A DNA stretch of 64,000 bases from JAVZCJ01 sp964532175 (GTDB taxonomy: Archaea > Thermoproteota > Nitrososphaeria_A > Caldarchaeales > JAVZCJ01): the NCBI GenBank assembly GCA_964532175.1, contig CAZHGP010000001.1:1-64000 (forward strand). The letters are read 5' to 3'. This document shows, one piece after another, positions 55,381 through 64,000 of this stretch; the stretch's first letter is position 1; the number at the start of each line of letters is the position of its first letter. The translations under genes and the position numbers were made by a program. The notes under the pieces were generated by a model that saw only the letters and a list, made by a program, of their open reading frames with translations, was not told the origin of the DNA and did no database searches.

Positions 55381-56574
55381 TTATTTCATTAATTCATTTA
55401 CTGCTTTTCCTATTAATCTTATTCCATTAATTATATTTTCTTCAGAAGTTGCAAAACATATTCTAATATATCCTTCACCATATTTTCCTAATGAAGAACC
55501 ATGAAGAACAGCAACTCCATAATTTTCCATTAAATATTCAATGAATTTTTCAGAATTCATTTTTCTTTTTTCTAAAGGCTTTTTCACATTTATCCATCCA
55601 TAAAAAGCTCCTCTTGGCTTAAATAAATAAGCATTTTCTATTTTCTCAAATTCAGAAATCATTATTTTTCTCCTTTCATCATATTTTTTAACCATTTCAT
55701 TTACTGCTTCCATTGAACCTTTTAAAGCAGCTATTCCAGCTTTTTGAATAAATGCTCCTATACAAGAAGTTATTACATTAACAAGTTTTATAACTCTTTG
55801 TGTTACTTCTTCAGGAGCTATAACATATCCACATCTCCATCCTGTCATTGCATAACTTTTAGATAATCCATCAATAATAATTGTATTTTCTAAACCTTTT
55901 CCAAAACATGCTGCTGAATAATGCTTTAATCCATCGAATATAATATGCTTATATATTTCATCTGATATAAGATATAAATCATGATCCTCAGCTATTTCAG
56001 CTATTCCTTTAACATCTTCTTTTGTAAGAACAGAGCCGCAAGGATTATGAGGAGAATTTAAAATTATTGCTTTAGTTTTATTTGTAATTAATTCATTTAC
56101 TTTTTCAGGAATCATTCTAAATTCATTTTCTTCTTCAAGTATTACAGGAATAGGTTTTGCTCCTGAAAATAGAATTGTAGATTCATAAGCTGGAAATCCA
56201 GGATTAGGATATAATACTTCATCTCCTTCATTTAAAATCGTTGTTAATGAAGTAAAAATTGCTTGTTTAGCTCCAGTAGTTACTACTACATTCTTTTTCC
56301 AATCAATATCTATTCCATGTTCTTCTTTAGCTTTTTCAGCTATTGCTTGTCTTAATTCTGGAAGACCAGCAGAAGGTGTATAATGAGTTTCCCCTTTTAA
56401 TAAACTTTCTATAGCTGCATCTTTAATATATTTTGGAGTATCAAAATCTGGCTCTCCTATTTCTAAATGAATAATCTTTTTCCCTTTTGCTTCAAGTTCT
56501 TTAGCTTTACTTAATACAAAAAAAGCAGCTTCAGCACTTATTAATTCAGCTCTATGAGAAATGCTTTTAACCAT
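55381..56574 (-). CDS. Class I pyridoxal-phosphate aminotransferase (aspartate-type)
   Basis: 397 residues. PLP lysine is Lys239 in LSKSYAMTGWRCGY. Other cofactor contacts are 'TTGAKQAIF', Asn174-Pro-Cys region 'NSPHNPCG', and Asp205/Tyr208 in 'LISDEIYKH'. The carboxylate-binding Arg lies in 'YIRICFAT'. The family includes AspC and broad aminotransferases; the precise amino acid is not determined. Confidence 0.9.
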   Translation of the reverse strand: MVKSISHRAELISAEAAFFVLSKAKELEAKGKKIIHLEIGEPDFDTPKYIKDAAIESLLKGETHYTPSAGLPELRQAIAEKAKEEHGIDIDWKKNVVVTTGAKQAIFTSLTTILNEGDEVLYPNPGFPAYESTILFSGAKPIPVILEEENEFRMIPEKVNELITNKTKAIILNSPHNPCGSVLTKEDVKGIAEIAEDHDLYLISDEIYKHIIFDGLKHYSAACFGKGLENTIIIDGLSKSYAMTGWRCGYVIAPEEVTQRVIKLVNVITSCIGAFIQKAGIAALKGSMEAVNEMVKKYDERRKIMISEFEKIENAYLFKPRGAFYGWINVKKPLEKRKMNSEKFIEYLMENYGVAVLHGSSLGKYGEGYIRICFATSEENIINGIRLIGKAVNELMK

Positions 56575-56718
56575 TTCATCACCTATTTTTATTTAAATTC
56601 TTTATTAAGAATAATTATAAATATTTTTAGTTATAAAGAATATTTATTTTACTTTTTTAAAACTATATTAAATAATAAATTTATATTTTTTATAAAACTT
56701 AAGAAAAAGTGTTAAAAA

Positions 56719-57429
56719 ATGTATATTCCAAAAATTAATGAATTAGCTTCTAAAATAGATTTAACTCTTCTTAAACCTGATGCTACTATTAATGATATAG
56801 AAAATCTTTGCAAAAATGCTATTAAATATAAATTTTGGTCAGTTTGTGTAAATCCATATTTTGTAAAATTTGTATCTGAAAAATTGAAAAAGTATAATGT
56901 ATATACTTGCACAGTTATAGGCTTTCCTCTTGGTGCAACAACTATTTCTACAAAATTATTTGAAGCATGCGAAGCTTTAGATAATGGAGCAAATGAAATA
57001 GATATGGTAATGAATATAAGTGCTTTTAAATCAGGAAATTATGAATATGTTAAAAATGAAATAAAAAATATTGTTGAAGAATTAAAATTAAGAAAGCCAG
57101 AATCTATAATTAAAGTAATAATAGAAACTTGCTTATTAACTAATGAAGAAAAAGCTATTGCATGCGATATAATTATTTCTTCTGGTGCTGATTTTGTTAA
57201 AACTTCAACAGGTTTTTCTAAAAGTGGAGCAACAATAGAAGATGTAAAATTATTAAAGAAAATTGTTAATGGAAAATTAAAAATTAAAGCATCAGGAGGA
57301 ATTAGGAATTTAAAACAAGCATTAGACATGATTGAAGCAGGAGCTGATAGAATAGGTACTTCTTATGGTATTGAAATTCTTAATGAACTTTTAAATATTT
57401 CTAAAAAATTCAATAGTGAAGTGAAATGA
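56719..57429 (+). CDS. deoC: Deoxyribose-phosphate aldolase
   Basis: A 236-residue TIM barrel. Schiff-base Lys161 is in VKTSTGFS; Asp95 (EIDMVMN) and Lys190 (KIKASGGI) complete the catalytic set. It degrades deoxyribose-5-phosphate to acetaldehyde and glyceraldehyde-3-phosphate. Overlaps gatD by 4 bp. Confidence 0.94.
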   Translation: MYIPKINELASKIDLTLLKPDATINDIENLCKNAIKYKFWSVCVNPYFVKFVSEKLKKYNVYTCTVIGFPLGATTISTKLFEACEALDNGANEIDMVMNISAFKSGNYEYVKNEIKNIVEELKLRKPESIIKVIIETCLLTNEEKAIACDIIISSGADFVKTSTGFSKSGATIEDVKLLKKIVNGKLKIKASGGIRNLKQALDMIEAGADRIGTSYGIEILNELLNISKKFNSEVK

Positions 57430-58751
57430 GCCTTTCAGGATATAGAGGTTATGTTAAAAAAATACTTGAAGAAAATGGATTAAAAATAGGAGATTATATT
57501 CAAGTAGAATTAGAAGATTATGTTTATAAAGGAATACTTATGCCAAGATATGAATTAGCTGATGATAAGCATATTGTATTAAAACTTGATAATGGATATA
57601 ATATAGGTATAAGAATTAAAGATGGAATAATAATTAAAAAAATTTCTGAAGCTACTCCTCCAAAATATGAAATTTCTCCATTACCTCTTTTTAAAGAGAA
57701 AATGCCTATTGTAGCTATAATAGGTACTGGAGGAACTATTGCAAGTAGAATAGATTATAGAACAGGAGCTGTTAGACCAGCTTTAACAGCAGAAGAAATA
57801 TGTTCAATTGTTCCAGAATTAACAAATATAGCTTCTATAAAAGCTGAAGTCCTTTTTAGCATTTATAGTGAAGATATTACAATATTTCATTGGAAAAAAT
57901 TAGCTGAAAGGATAAATGAATTAATTAAAGAGAAAGTTGATGGAATAGTTATTACACATGGCACAGATACAATGGGTTATTCTGCAGCTGCTTTAAGTTT
58001 TGCTATACAAAAACCTCCAATTCCAATAGTTTTTGTTGGTTCTCAAAGATCTTCTGATAGACCAAGTAGTGATGCTGCAATAAATTTAATTTCAGCTGTA
58101 AAAATAGCTGCTGAAGCACCATTTGGAGAAGTTGTTGTGGCAATGCATTCATGGCATTCAGATGATAGAATAGCAATTCATAGAGGAACAAAAGTTATGA
58201 AACTCCATACAAGTAGTAGGAATGCATTTAACTCTATAAATATAGATCCAATTGCATATGTTTTTCAAGATAAAATAGAAATGAATATTGAAAAATACAA
58301 TCATAGAGGAAATTATAATGAATATTCTTTTTATCCTAATTTTAGTGATAAAGCTGCATTAATAAAATTTTATCCAAATTTTAATCCAGAAATAATAGAT
58401 TGGTTTATAGATAAAGGATATAAAGGGATAATTTTAGAAGGGACAGGTTTAGGGCATGTATCAAAAAATTCAATAAAAAATATAAAAAAAGCAATAGAGA
58501 AAAATGTATTCATTGGAATGACTTCGCAATGCATTTGGGGAACAGTTGATATGTTCGTATATGAAACTGGAAGAGATTTATTAGCTGCAGGTGTAACTCC
58601 TTTAGGGGATATGCTTTCAACTACTGCTTTAGTAAAACTTATGTGGGCTTTAGGTCAAACAAATGATATAGAAAAAATAAAAGAAATAATGTTAACTAAT
58701 ATAGCTGGTGAATATAGTGATAAAAGAGAGCCTTTTAAAATCAATTCTTGA
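57426..58751 (+). CDS. gatD: Glutamyl-tRNA(Gln) amidotransferase subunit D
   Basis: A 441-residue asparaginase-like GatD with an N-terminal AMPKBI-like beta domain (about 1-85), then 'IGTGGTIASRIDYRTGAV' and 'ITHGTDTMGYSAAAL', which give the catalytic Thr residues, Asp and Lys of the glutaminase site. With GatE it amidates Glu-tRNA-Gln. It overlaps gatE by 44 bp and deoC by 4 bp. Confidence 0.95.
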   Translation: MSLSGYRGYVKKILEENGLKIGDYIQVELEDYVYKGILMPRYELADDKHIVLKLDNGYNIGIRIKDGIIIKKISEATPPKYEISPLPLFKEKMPIVAIIGTGGTIASRIDYRTGAVRPALTAEEICSIVPELTNIASIKAEVLFSIYSEDITIFHWKKLAERINELIKEKVDGIVITHGTDTMGYSAAALSFAIQKPPIPIVFVGSQRSSDRPSSDAAINLISAVKIAAEAPFGEVVVAMHSWHSDDRIAIHRGTKVMKLHTSSRNAFNSINIDPIAYVFQDKIEMNIEKYNHRGNYNEYSFYPNFSDKAALIKFYPNFNPEIIDWFIDKGYKGIILEGTGLGHVSKNSIKNIKKAIEKNVFIGMTSQCIWGTVDMFVYETGRDLLAAGVTPLGDMLSTTALVKLMWALGQTNDIEKIKEIMLTNIAGEYSDKREPFKINS

Positions 58752-60654
58752 AAAAATTGATTATAAAGAAATAGGTTTAAAAGTAGGGTTAGAAATACAT
58801 AGACAATTAAATACAAAGCATAAATTATTTTGCAAATGTCCAACTATAGATATTGAAGGAGAAGAAACAATTTTTATTAGAAAACTTAGACCAACTATTA
58901 GTGAATTAGGTGAAATAGATCAAGCAGCTTTATTTGAAGCTGAAAGGCATAGAACAATAGTTTATCATGCTAAAAAAGGGAATACTTGTCTTGTTGAAAT
59001 GGATGAAGAACCACCTCATCCAATAAATAAAGAAGCAGTAGAAATTGGTTTAACAATTGCTTTAATGCTTGGAATGAAAATTGTTGATGAAATACATGTA
59101 ATGAGAAAAATTGTTATAGATGGATCAAATACTTGCGGTTTTCAAAGAACATGCATTTTAGCTACTGGAGGGAAAATAATAATTGAAGGAAAAGAAATTC
59201 CTATTAATACTTTATGTTTAGAAGAAGATGCTGCTACATTAATAAAAAGAGAAGATGATTTAGTACATTATGATTTATCAAGATTAGGTATTCCATTAGT
59301 AGAAATATCTACAGCTCCATTTATTAATTCTCCTGAAGAAGCTAAAAAAGTTGCTTTAGCTATAGGTAATATTTTAAGATCTACTTCTAAAGTAAAAAGA
59401 GGAATAGGTTCAGTAAGACAAGATATAAATATTTCAATTAAAAATGGAGCATTAGTTGAAATTAAAGGAGTTCAAGAACTTGAATTAATACCAAAAGTAA
59501 TAGAAAATGAAGTAAAAAGGCAGCTCCTTTTAATATATATTAAAGAAGAACTTAATAGAAGGAATGTTAAAGCTTCTGATTTAAAATTTGAAATATTTGA
59601 TGTTACTGAAATTTTTAAGAATACTGAATGTAAATTGATTAGAGATTCTATTGAAAAAGGTTATAAAGTATATGCTTTAAAATTGAATGGATTTGGAGGA
59701 TTACTTAATATAGAAGCTGGACCAAATATAAGGTTTGGAGCTGAACTTAATAATATAGCTAAAGCATGGACTGGAATAAAAGGGATCTTCCATACAGATG
59801 AAATGCCTGCATATGGAATTTCAGAAAATGAAATAAATTATTTAAAAAGAATGCTTAATGCTTCGAATAATGATGCTATTGTTTTTATTTCAGAAAAAGA
59901 AGATAAAGCTAAAAAAGCACTTGAAAAAATTTATCAAAGAGCTTTAGAAGCAATTGAGAAAATTCCTGAAGAAACTAGAGCTGCACAACCAGATGGAACA
60001 ACGATTTATTCTAGACCAAGACCTGGCTCTGCAAGAATGTATCCAGAAACTGATATTCCACCTTTAAAAATTGATGAAGAATTATTAGAAAAAATTAAAT
60101 CAAATTTGCCAGAAACTATTGAAATAAAAATTAAAAGAATTATAGAAAAATATAAATTAAGTAAGCAACTTGTAGATTCTCTTATTGATATGGATAAAGT
60201 TGAAATTTTTGAAGAATTAACTCAATATTCTAATGTTGCTCCAAGTTTTATTGCTTCACTTTTAACTGAAATAATTATTAATTTAAGAAGAGAAGGATAC
60301 GATATTTCAAAAATTAAAGATGAACATTTTAAAGAAATAATTAAAATGATTAATGAAAAGAAAATAGCTAAAGAATCAAGTATAGAAATTCTTAAATATA
60401 TATGTAAAAATCCAGAATCAAAAATTGAAGAAGCAATAAAAGAACTTTCTTTAGAATATTTAAGTATTGATGAAGTAAAATCTATTGTTGAAAAAATTGT
60501 AAATGATAATTTATTAGAAATAAAAAATAATCCTTTAAAAGCTGAAAAAAAGCTTATGGGTATATTAATGAAATCTCTTAGAGGAAAAATAGATGGGAAA
60601 ATTCTTAATGAAATTTTAAAAGAAAAAATTAATGAAATAATTAAAAAAGAATAA
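58708..60654 (+). CDS. gatE: Glutamyl-tRNA(Gln) amidotransferase subunit E
   Basis: A 648-residue GatE: 'GLKVGLEIHRQLNTKHKLF', 'RPTISELGEIDQAALFEAER', an inserted AspRS-like (GAD) domain and a C-terminal YqeY-like helical tail (about 500-648). Starts GTG 58708 or GTG 58717; the conserved 'IGLKVGLEIH' begins about 20 codons in. It binds tRNA-Gln and carries out phosphorylation and amidation with GatD. Confidence 0.94.
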   Translation: MNIVIKESLLKSILEKIDYKEIGLKVGLEIHRQLNTKHKLFCKCPTIDIEGEETIFIRKLRPTISELGEIDQAALFEAERHRTIVYHAKKGNTCLVEMDEEPPHPINKEAVEIGLTIALMLGMKIVDEIHVMRKIVIDGSNTCGFQRTCILATGGKIIIEGKEIPINTLCLEEDAATLIKREDDLVHYDLSRLGIPLVEISTAPFINSPEEAKKVALAIGNILRSTSKVKRGIGSVRQDINISIKNGALVEIKGVQELELIPKVIENEVKRQLLLIYIKEELNRRNVKASDLKFEIFDVTEIFKNTECKLIRDSIEKGYKVYALKLNGFGGLLNIEAGPNIRFGAELNNIAKAWTGIKGIFHTDEMPAYGISENEINYLKRMLNASNNDAIVFISEKEDKAKKALEKIYQRALEAIEKIPEETRAAQPDGTTIYSRPRPGSARMYPETDIPPLKIDEELLEKIKSNLPETIEIKIKRIIEKYKLSKQLVDSLIDMDKVEIFEELTQYSNVAPSFIASLLTEIIINLRREGYDISKIKDEHFKEIIKMINEKKIAKESSIEILKYICKNPESKIEEAIKELSLEYLSIDEVKSIVEKIVNDNLLEIKNNPLKAEKKLMGILMKSLRGKIDGKILNEILKEKINEIIKKE

Positions 60655-60729
60655 TATCCTTAATTTTAATTGAAATTCATTTATTAATGGAAAAATAGCG
60701 AGACAAAAATATTTTTAAAATTAAGTTAT

Positions 60730-60759
60730 CTGGAATAAAAGGGATCTTCTATACAAATG
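60730..60759 (+). repeat. Short duplication of an internal gatE segment
   Basis: CTGGAATAAAAGGGATCTTC, then five matching bases after one mismatch, matches gatE positions 59770-59800. About 28 of 30 bases are identical and the copy lies about 75 bp after the gatE stop. It is too long to be chance in noncoding sequence but too short to say how it arose. Confidence 0.6.
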
Positions 60760-60820
60760 TTTTTAAAAGAAAAACTTTTTATAAAATTTATAAGCTTTCT
60801 AATATTAATTTTATTCGAAA

Positions 60821-61219
60821 ATGTCGCACTCAATATATCTTATTAAGGCGAAAAAAGGAGATATGGAAATAGAAGCTCAAGCTCCAACATCTTCTGAAGC
60901 TTTAGAATTATTAAATAAAGCTATAGAATTACTTGAAAAATTACCTATTGAAAAGCATGAATTAATAACTAGTAAAATGGAAGAAAAACCATCTATTGAT
61001 GCATTTGAAAAAACTTCTACTGGAAGAATAAAATATTTAATTGCAACTGGTTTCTTTAATACTGAACGTTCTCTCTCAGATACTTATGAAGAACTTTCTA
61101 GATTAGGATATCCTTATGATGTAAAATCTATTGATAAATCTCTTAGACAATTAACACGTAAAGGTTTACTTAGAAGGCTTGGAACTAGAAGAAACTATAG
61201 ATATATTGCAGTAAAATAA
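60821..61219 (+). CDS. Small winged-helix protein (first of three)
   Basis: 132 residues. An N-terminal acidic half 'KKGDMEIEAQAPTSSEALEL' is followed by a winged helix: 'GRIKYLIATGFFNTERSLSD', then 'SIDKSLRQLTRKGLLRRLG' as recognition helix and wing, with basic residues at the end. Likely DNA-binding. It begins an apparent operon with two related genes (10- and 21-bp gaps). Confidence 0.65.
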   Translation: MSHSIYLIKAKKGDMEIEAQAPTSSEALELLNKAIELLEKLPIEKHELITSKMEEKPSIDAFEKTSTGRIKYLIATGFFNTERSLSDTYEELSRLGYPYDVKSIDKSLRQLTRKGLLRRLGTRRNYRYIAVK

Positions 61220-61229
61220 AGGTGAAAAA

Positions 61230-61703
61230 ATGGAAAAAGAAAAAATTGAATTAAAAGCAATAATTGAATATAATAATACACGTATAGAATTTAAAGGAAA
61301 TTTTTATGATGTATGGAATAGTATTAATAAATATTTTTCAACAATTTTTCCATCATTTGAAGCGATTAAAAAAATTGTTGGAAAAATAGATATAAATGCA
61401 TTATCTGAAATGATATCGGATGAAGTTAAAATAATAGATAGTAAAATAATAGTTCATGGAGAAAATGATGCAAAGAGAAAAATAGTATTAGCTTTAGCAG
61501 GTGCTTATATTGGAGCAGCAATGGGTTTAATTCAAAATGATTTCCTTACTCCTCAACAAATTTCTGAAGCTACTGGAATAGATAGCAAAATTGTAAGAGC
61601 TAGATTAAGTGAAATGGTTAAATCTAATCTTGTATTTAAAATTGATGAAGGAAAATATAAATATTCTCCAATTGGAGAAAAATTAATTAAAATGAAAAAA
61701 TAA
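61230..61703 (+). CDS. Winged-helix protein with shared N-terminal domain (second of three)
   Basis: 157 residues. The N-terminal beta-helix domain (about 1-60) has 'IEYNNTRIEFKGNFYDVWNS' and resembles the next gene's N-terminus. A hydrophobic middle helix ('IVLALAGAYIGAAMGLI') precedes a winged helix with 'TPQQISEATGIDSKIVRARL'. AAAGGTG before ATG is a good ribosome-binding site. Confidence 0.65.
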   Translation: MEKEKIELKAIIEYNNTRIEFKGNFYDVWNSINKYFSTIFPSFEAIKKIVGKIDINALSEMISDEVKIIDSKIIVHGENDAKRKIVLALAGAYIGAAMGLIQNDFLTPQQISEATGIDSKIVRARLSEMVKSNLVFKIDEGKYKYSPIGEKLIKMKK

Positions 61704-61724
61704 AAGGAGTTGTAAAAGAATAGA

Positions 61725-62222
61725 ATGTCTGAAAAAAATGAAAACCTTAAAATTAATATTTCTTATAAAGATTTATCTGCTACATTTGAAGGTAATCCGG
61801 AACAAGTTTATAGATCAGTTATAGCATTTTTAGAAAAAGTTATTCCAGCATATTCTTTAGCATCAAAAATAAGTTATTCAATTAATATTCAAGATATACT
61901 TGAAAAAGCAAGTAAAATTTTAGCTTATAATCAAAATGAAGGAATTTTCTTTCTAAATCCAATTAATAATTATTCCTTAATTGATGGAATAATGTTATTT
62001 TTATTAAAATTATACATAGAACATTCCATTGGTTTAAGAGATTCTCCTGAAGCATCCTTATTAGAAATAAGCAATTTTCTTAATAAATCTCAAAAATCTA
62101 TTTCTGGAAAAATTAGTAATCTTATTAAAAATGGTTATATTAGAAGATTATCAAGAGGTAGTTATGTTTTAACAATAACTGGTTTAAAGCATTTAATAGA
62201 AAATATTATCCCAAAAATTTAA
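61725..62222 (+). CDS. Winged-helix protein, paralogue of the previous gene (third of three)
   Basis: 165 residues. 'ISYKDLSATFEGNPEQVYRS' at the N-terminus parallels the preceding protein, including the following 'FLEKVIPAYSLASKI'. The C-terminal winged helix has 'LLEISNFLNKSQKSISGKIS' and 'LIKNGYIRRLSRGSY'. A strong AAAGGAG site precedes it. Tandem duplication is likely. Role unknown; transcription control of the adjacent AOR operon is one guess. Confidence 0.65.
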   Translation: MSEKNENLKINISYKDLSATFEGNPEQVYRSVIAFLEKVIPAYSLASKISYSINIQDILEKASKILAYNQNEGIFFLNPINNYSLIDGIMLFLLKLYIEHSIGLRDSPEASLLEISNFLNKSQKSISGKISNLIKNGYIRRLSRGSYVLTITGLKHLIENIIPKI

Positions 62223-62277
62223 ATTATTGAATAGAAAAATTAATATATTCTAATTATATTTATCTTATTGATAAAAA

Positions 62278-62814
62278 ATGACTCAAATATGGATTGCAAG
62301 AGATTATTCTAAATGTAGTGGATGTAGAAGATGTGAAATTGCTTGTTCTCTTAAACATGAAGGAGAAATATGGCCTGAAGCATCTAGAATAAGAGTTTTT
62401 ATGCTTATTCCAGGTATTGAAGTGCCACACCTTTGTGTTCAATGTCCAGATTATCCTTGTGTAGAAGCATGTCCTACAAATGCTTTATCGATAAATAAAG
62501 AAACAAGTGCTGTAAAAGTTGATAAAGAGAAATGTATTGCATGTGGAAAATGTATAGATGCATGTCCAGGTAAAATTCCACATATGCATCCAACAAAGAA
62601 ACATATAATCATATGCGATTTATGTAATGGAGATCCAGAATGTGTAAAAGTTTGTCAAGAAGGTAAATGGAATGCTTTATGGGTAGCCCCAAGACCTAGT
62701 AGTCCAGTGTCTAATCCACTTTCTATAAAACTTTATGCAAGAACACCTCAAGAAATAACTAAAGATCTTGCTAGAAATATTTATGGAGAAGAATTTGATA
62801 AAGAGGTGGTATAA
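62278..62814 (+). CDS. Four-cluster [4Fe-4S] ferredoxin, HycB/AOR-partner type
   Basis: 178 residues with four cysteine groups: 'CSGCRRCEIAC', 'CVQCPDYPCVEAC', 'CIACGKCIDAC' and 'CDLCNGDPECVKVC', enough for four [4Fe-4S] clusters as in DMSO-reductase B / HycB-type subunits. The AOR gene begins 1 bp after its stop, so it is almost certainly the electron-transfer partner of that enzyme. Confidence 0.93.
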   Translation: MTQIWIARDYSKCSGCRRCEIACSLKHEGEIWPEASRIRVFMLIPGIEVPHLCVQCPDYPCVEACPTNALSINKETSAVKVDKEKCIACGKCIDACPGKIPHMHPTKKHIIICDLCNGDPECVKVCQEGKWNALWVAPRPSSPVSNPLSIKLYARTPQEITKDLARNIYGEEFDKEVV

Positions 62815-62815
62815 A

Positions 62816-64000
62816 ATGTTATATGGATATAATGGAAAATTTATTGAAGTAGATTTATCTAATGAAAAAATAAATGTAGAGAAAATCGATGAACAAATTT
62901 TAAGAGAATATATAGGTGGGAGAGCTTTAGCATCAAAAATTTTATGGGATAGACTTGGAAATAAATGGGAAGAGGTAGATCCTTTAGGTCCTGAAAATCT
63001 TTTATTATTTTTAACTGGACCATTAACAGGATATTTTCCAGGAGCAAGAATATGCGTTTCTGGAAAATCCCCTCAAAGTAATGGAATAGTCGGCTCAACT
63101 GTTGCTGGGAATTTTGCAATAGAACTTAAATGTGCTGGATATGATGGAATAATTGTAAGTGGAGAAGCAAAAAAACCAGTTTATTTATTCATAAAAGATG
63201 ATTTTATAGAAATAAAAGATGCAGCTCATATTTGGGGTAAAAAAGGGAAAGAAACAACGGAAATATTAATTAAAGAAACATTTAAAGAATTATCAAATAA
63301 ATGGCCTTGGAAAGGATTATGGAAAGACCCTGGAATACTCTATATTGGTCCAGCTGGAGAAAATAAATCTAGAATAGCTGCTGTAATGTCAAAATGGTCT
63401 CATGCAGCAGGATATGGTGGATATGGAGGAGTAATGGGTTCAAAGAAACTTAAAGCAATTGTTGTTAAAGGTTCAAATCCTCTTCCACCTGTAGCAAATA
63501 AAGAGAAAGTTTTAAGCTTAATAGCAGAAGTTTGCAAAGTTTCTATTCAAGAAAAAGATGATTGGAGAAGATGGGGTACTGGTTTTGGAGGATATGGATT
63601 TGGTGCAGATACTAGTTCTGAACCTATTAGAAATTGGCAAGAAGAATGGCATGATAATAAAAGTTTTGGAGTTGATAAATTTGAAGAAAGAGTATGGATA
63701 AAAAGATATTGGGGAGATGATGGATGTCCAACAACATGTCTTAAACTTGCAGTAATAAAAGATGGAGAATTTAAAGGAGCTATAACAGATAATCCAGATT
63801 ATGAATTGCAAGCATACCTTGGTACAAATTTAGGAATATTTACTCCTGAAGGAAATGTCTATATGTCTTCTGTAATAGATGATTTGGGTTTATGTGGCAT
63901 ACAAGGAGGAAATGTTCTTGGTTTTACAGCTGAATTATATCAAAGAGGGATTTTAACAAAGAAAGATTTAGGTATTGAACTTGAATGGGGCAATCCAAAA
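62816..64000 (+). CDS. aor: Tungsten-type aldehyde ferredoxin oxidoreductase, N-terminal part
   Basis: The first 395 residues of an AOR-family protein; the rest lies beyond the window. It begins MLYGYNGKFIEVDLSNEK, has 'IGGRALASKILWDRL' and 'WSHAAGYGGYGGVMGSKKLK', where pterin- and tungsten-binding residues lie. In 'DDGCPTTCLK' two Cys of the usual [4Fe-4S] set are present, but the position three before the first is Asp, where AOR has Cys. The fourth ligand lies off the window. With the ferredoxin it should oxidise an aldehyde or other carbonyl. Confidence 0.9.
   Translation, partial: MLYGYNGKFIEVDLSNEKINVEKIDEQILREYIGGRALASKILWDRLGNKWEEVDPLGPENLLLFLTGPLTGYFPGARICVSGKSPQSNGIVGSTVAGNFAIELKCAGYDGIIVSGEAKKPVYLFIKDDFIEIKDAAHIWGKKGKETTEILIKETFKELSNKWPWKGLWKDPGILYIGPAGENKSRIAAVMSKWSHAAGYGGYGGVMGSKKLKAIVVKGSNPLPPVANKEKVLSLIAEVCKVSIQEKDDWRRWGTGFGGYGFGADTSSEPIRNWQEEWHDNKSFGVDKFEERVWIKRYWGDDGCPTTCLKLAVIKDGEFKGAITDNPDYELQAYLGTNLGIFTPEGNVYMSSVIDDLGLCGIQGGNVLGFTAELYQRGILTKKDLGIELEWGNPK

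Noticed and set aside
1..64000. tRNA, rRNA genes and CRISPR arrays
   Set aside because: No T-arm-like GGTTC-A-A segments with matching stems, no rRNA-like GC-rich blocks and no regularly spaced repeats were found by eye.

Overview
The window is an AT-rich (roughly 70% or more A+T) stretch of an archaeal chromosome. Archaeal marker genes include Alba, the Hjc resolvase, a proteasome beta subunit with an exposed catalytic Thr, GatD/GatE, the tRNA wyosine enzyme Taw1, archaemetzincin, an archaeal translin, a geranylgeranyl-reductase-family flavoprotein and a C/D-box sRNA. Together with gene style this suggests a thermophilic member of Thermoproteota/TACK; no finer lineage can be assigned from the sequence alone.

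Layout. 0.1-1.8 kb: a KaiC-like ATPase and an archaeo-eukaryotic-primase-like protein. 1.8-8.4 kb: a minus-strand operon of a PadR regulator, an Ig-like surface protein, a MacB/FtsX-type permease, its ATPase and a long coiled-coil surface protein. 8.5-10 kb: a UxaE-type tagaturonate epimerase. 10.3-15.9 kb: a giant secreted CARDB/FnIII/Ig protein with a C-terminal gingipain-type (C25) peptidase domain, followed by a PKD-domain membrane protein; a block near 12.47-15.1 kb has visibly higher GC. 15.9-17.5 kb: decayed genes (encapsulated ferritin, a DUF3782-type protein, an unknown). 17.5-23.8 kb: homologues of IolO, IolM, IolN and IolG, which with UxaE would form a Thermotoga-type myo-inositol catabolic route, plus a methyltransferase and a UroD-like protein. 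23.9-27.6 kb: coiled-coil nuclease-like proteins, a ThiS/MoaD protein, a strongly structured noncoding element next to a frameshifted TnpB, and an XPF-like remnant.

27.6-50 kb is mostly housekeeping: hexulose-phosphate synthase, Hjc, Alba, geranylgeranyl reductase, translin, Taw1, proteasome beta, an EtfB-EtfA-GlcD lactate/glycolate dehydrogenase operon, formyl-THF cycloligase and pyrE, a divergent LarA homologue, a site-2 protease, a GNAT, galK-galT, a C/D-box sRNA, an Mrr-like nuclease, surface proteins, a hydroxyacid dehydrogenase and an ArsR-type membrane regulator. 50-60.7 kb: cysS, a nucleotidyltransferase-kinase fusion, archaemetzincin, a HemK-like methyltransferase, an aminotransferase, deoC and gatD-gatE. 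60.8-64 kb: three small winged-helix proteins, a four-cluster ferredoxin and an aldehyde ferredoxin oxidoreductase that runs off the window.

The most interesting items are the inositol route in an archaeon, the structured RNA candidate beside a TnpB that lacks its third RuvC acidic residue, and the nonsense-disrupted encapsulin ferritin. Intact genes sit beside several genes broken by single-base homopolymer insertions, so either real decay or assembly error must be considered. No tRNA, rRNA or CRISPR array was seen.
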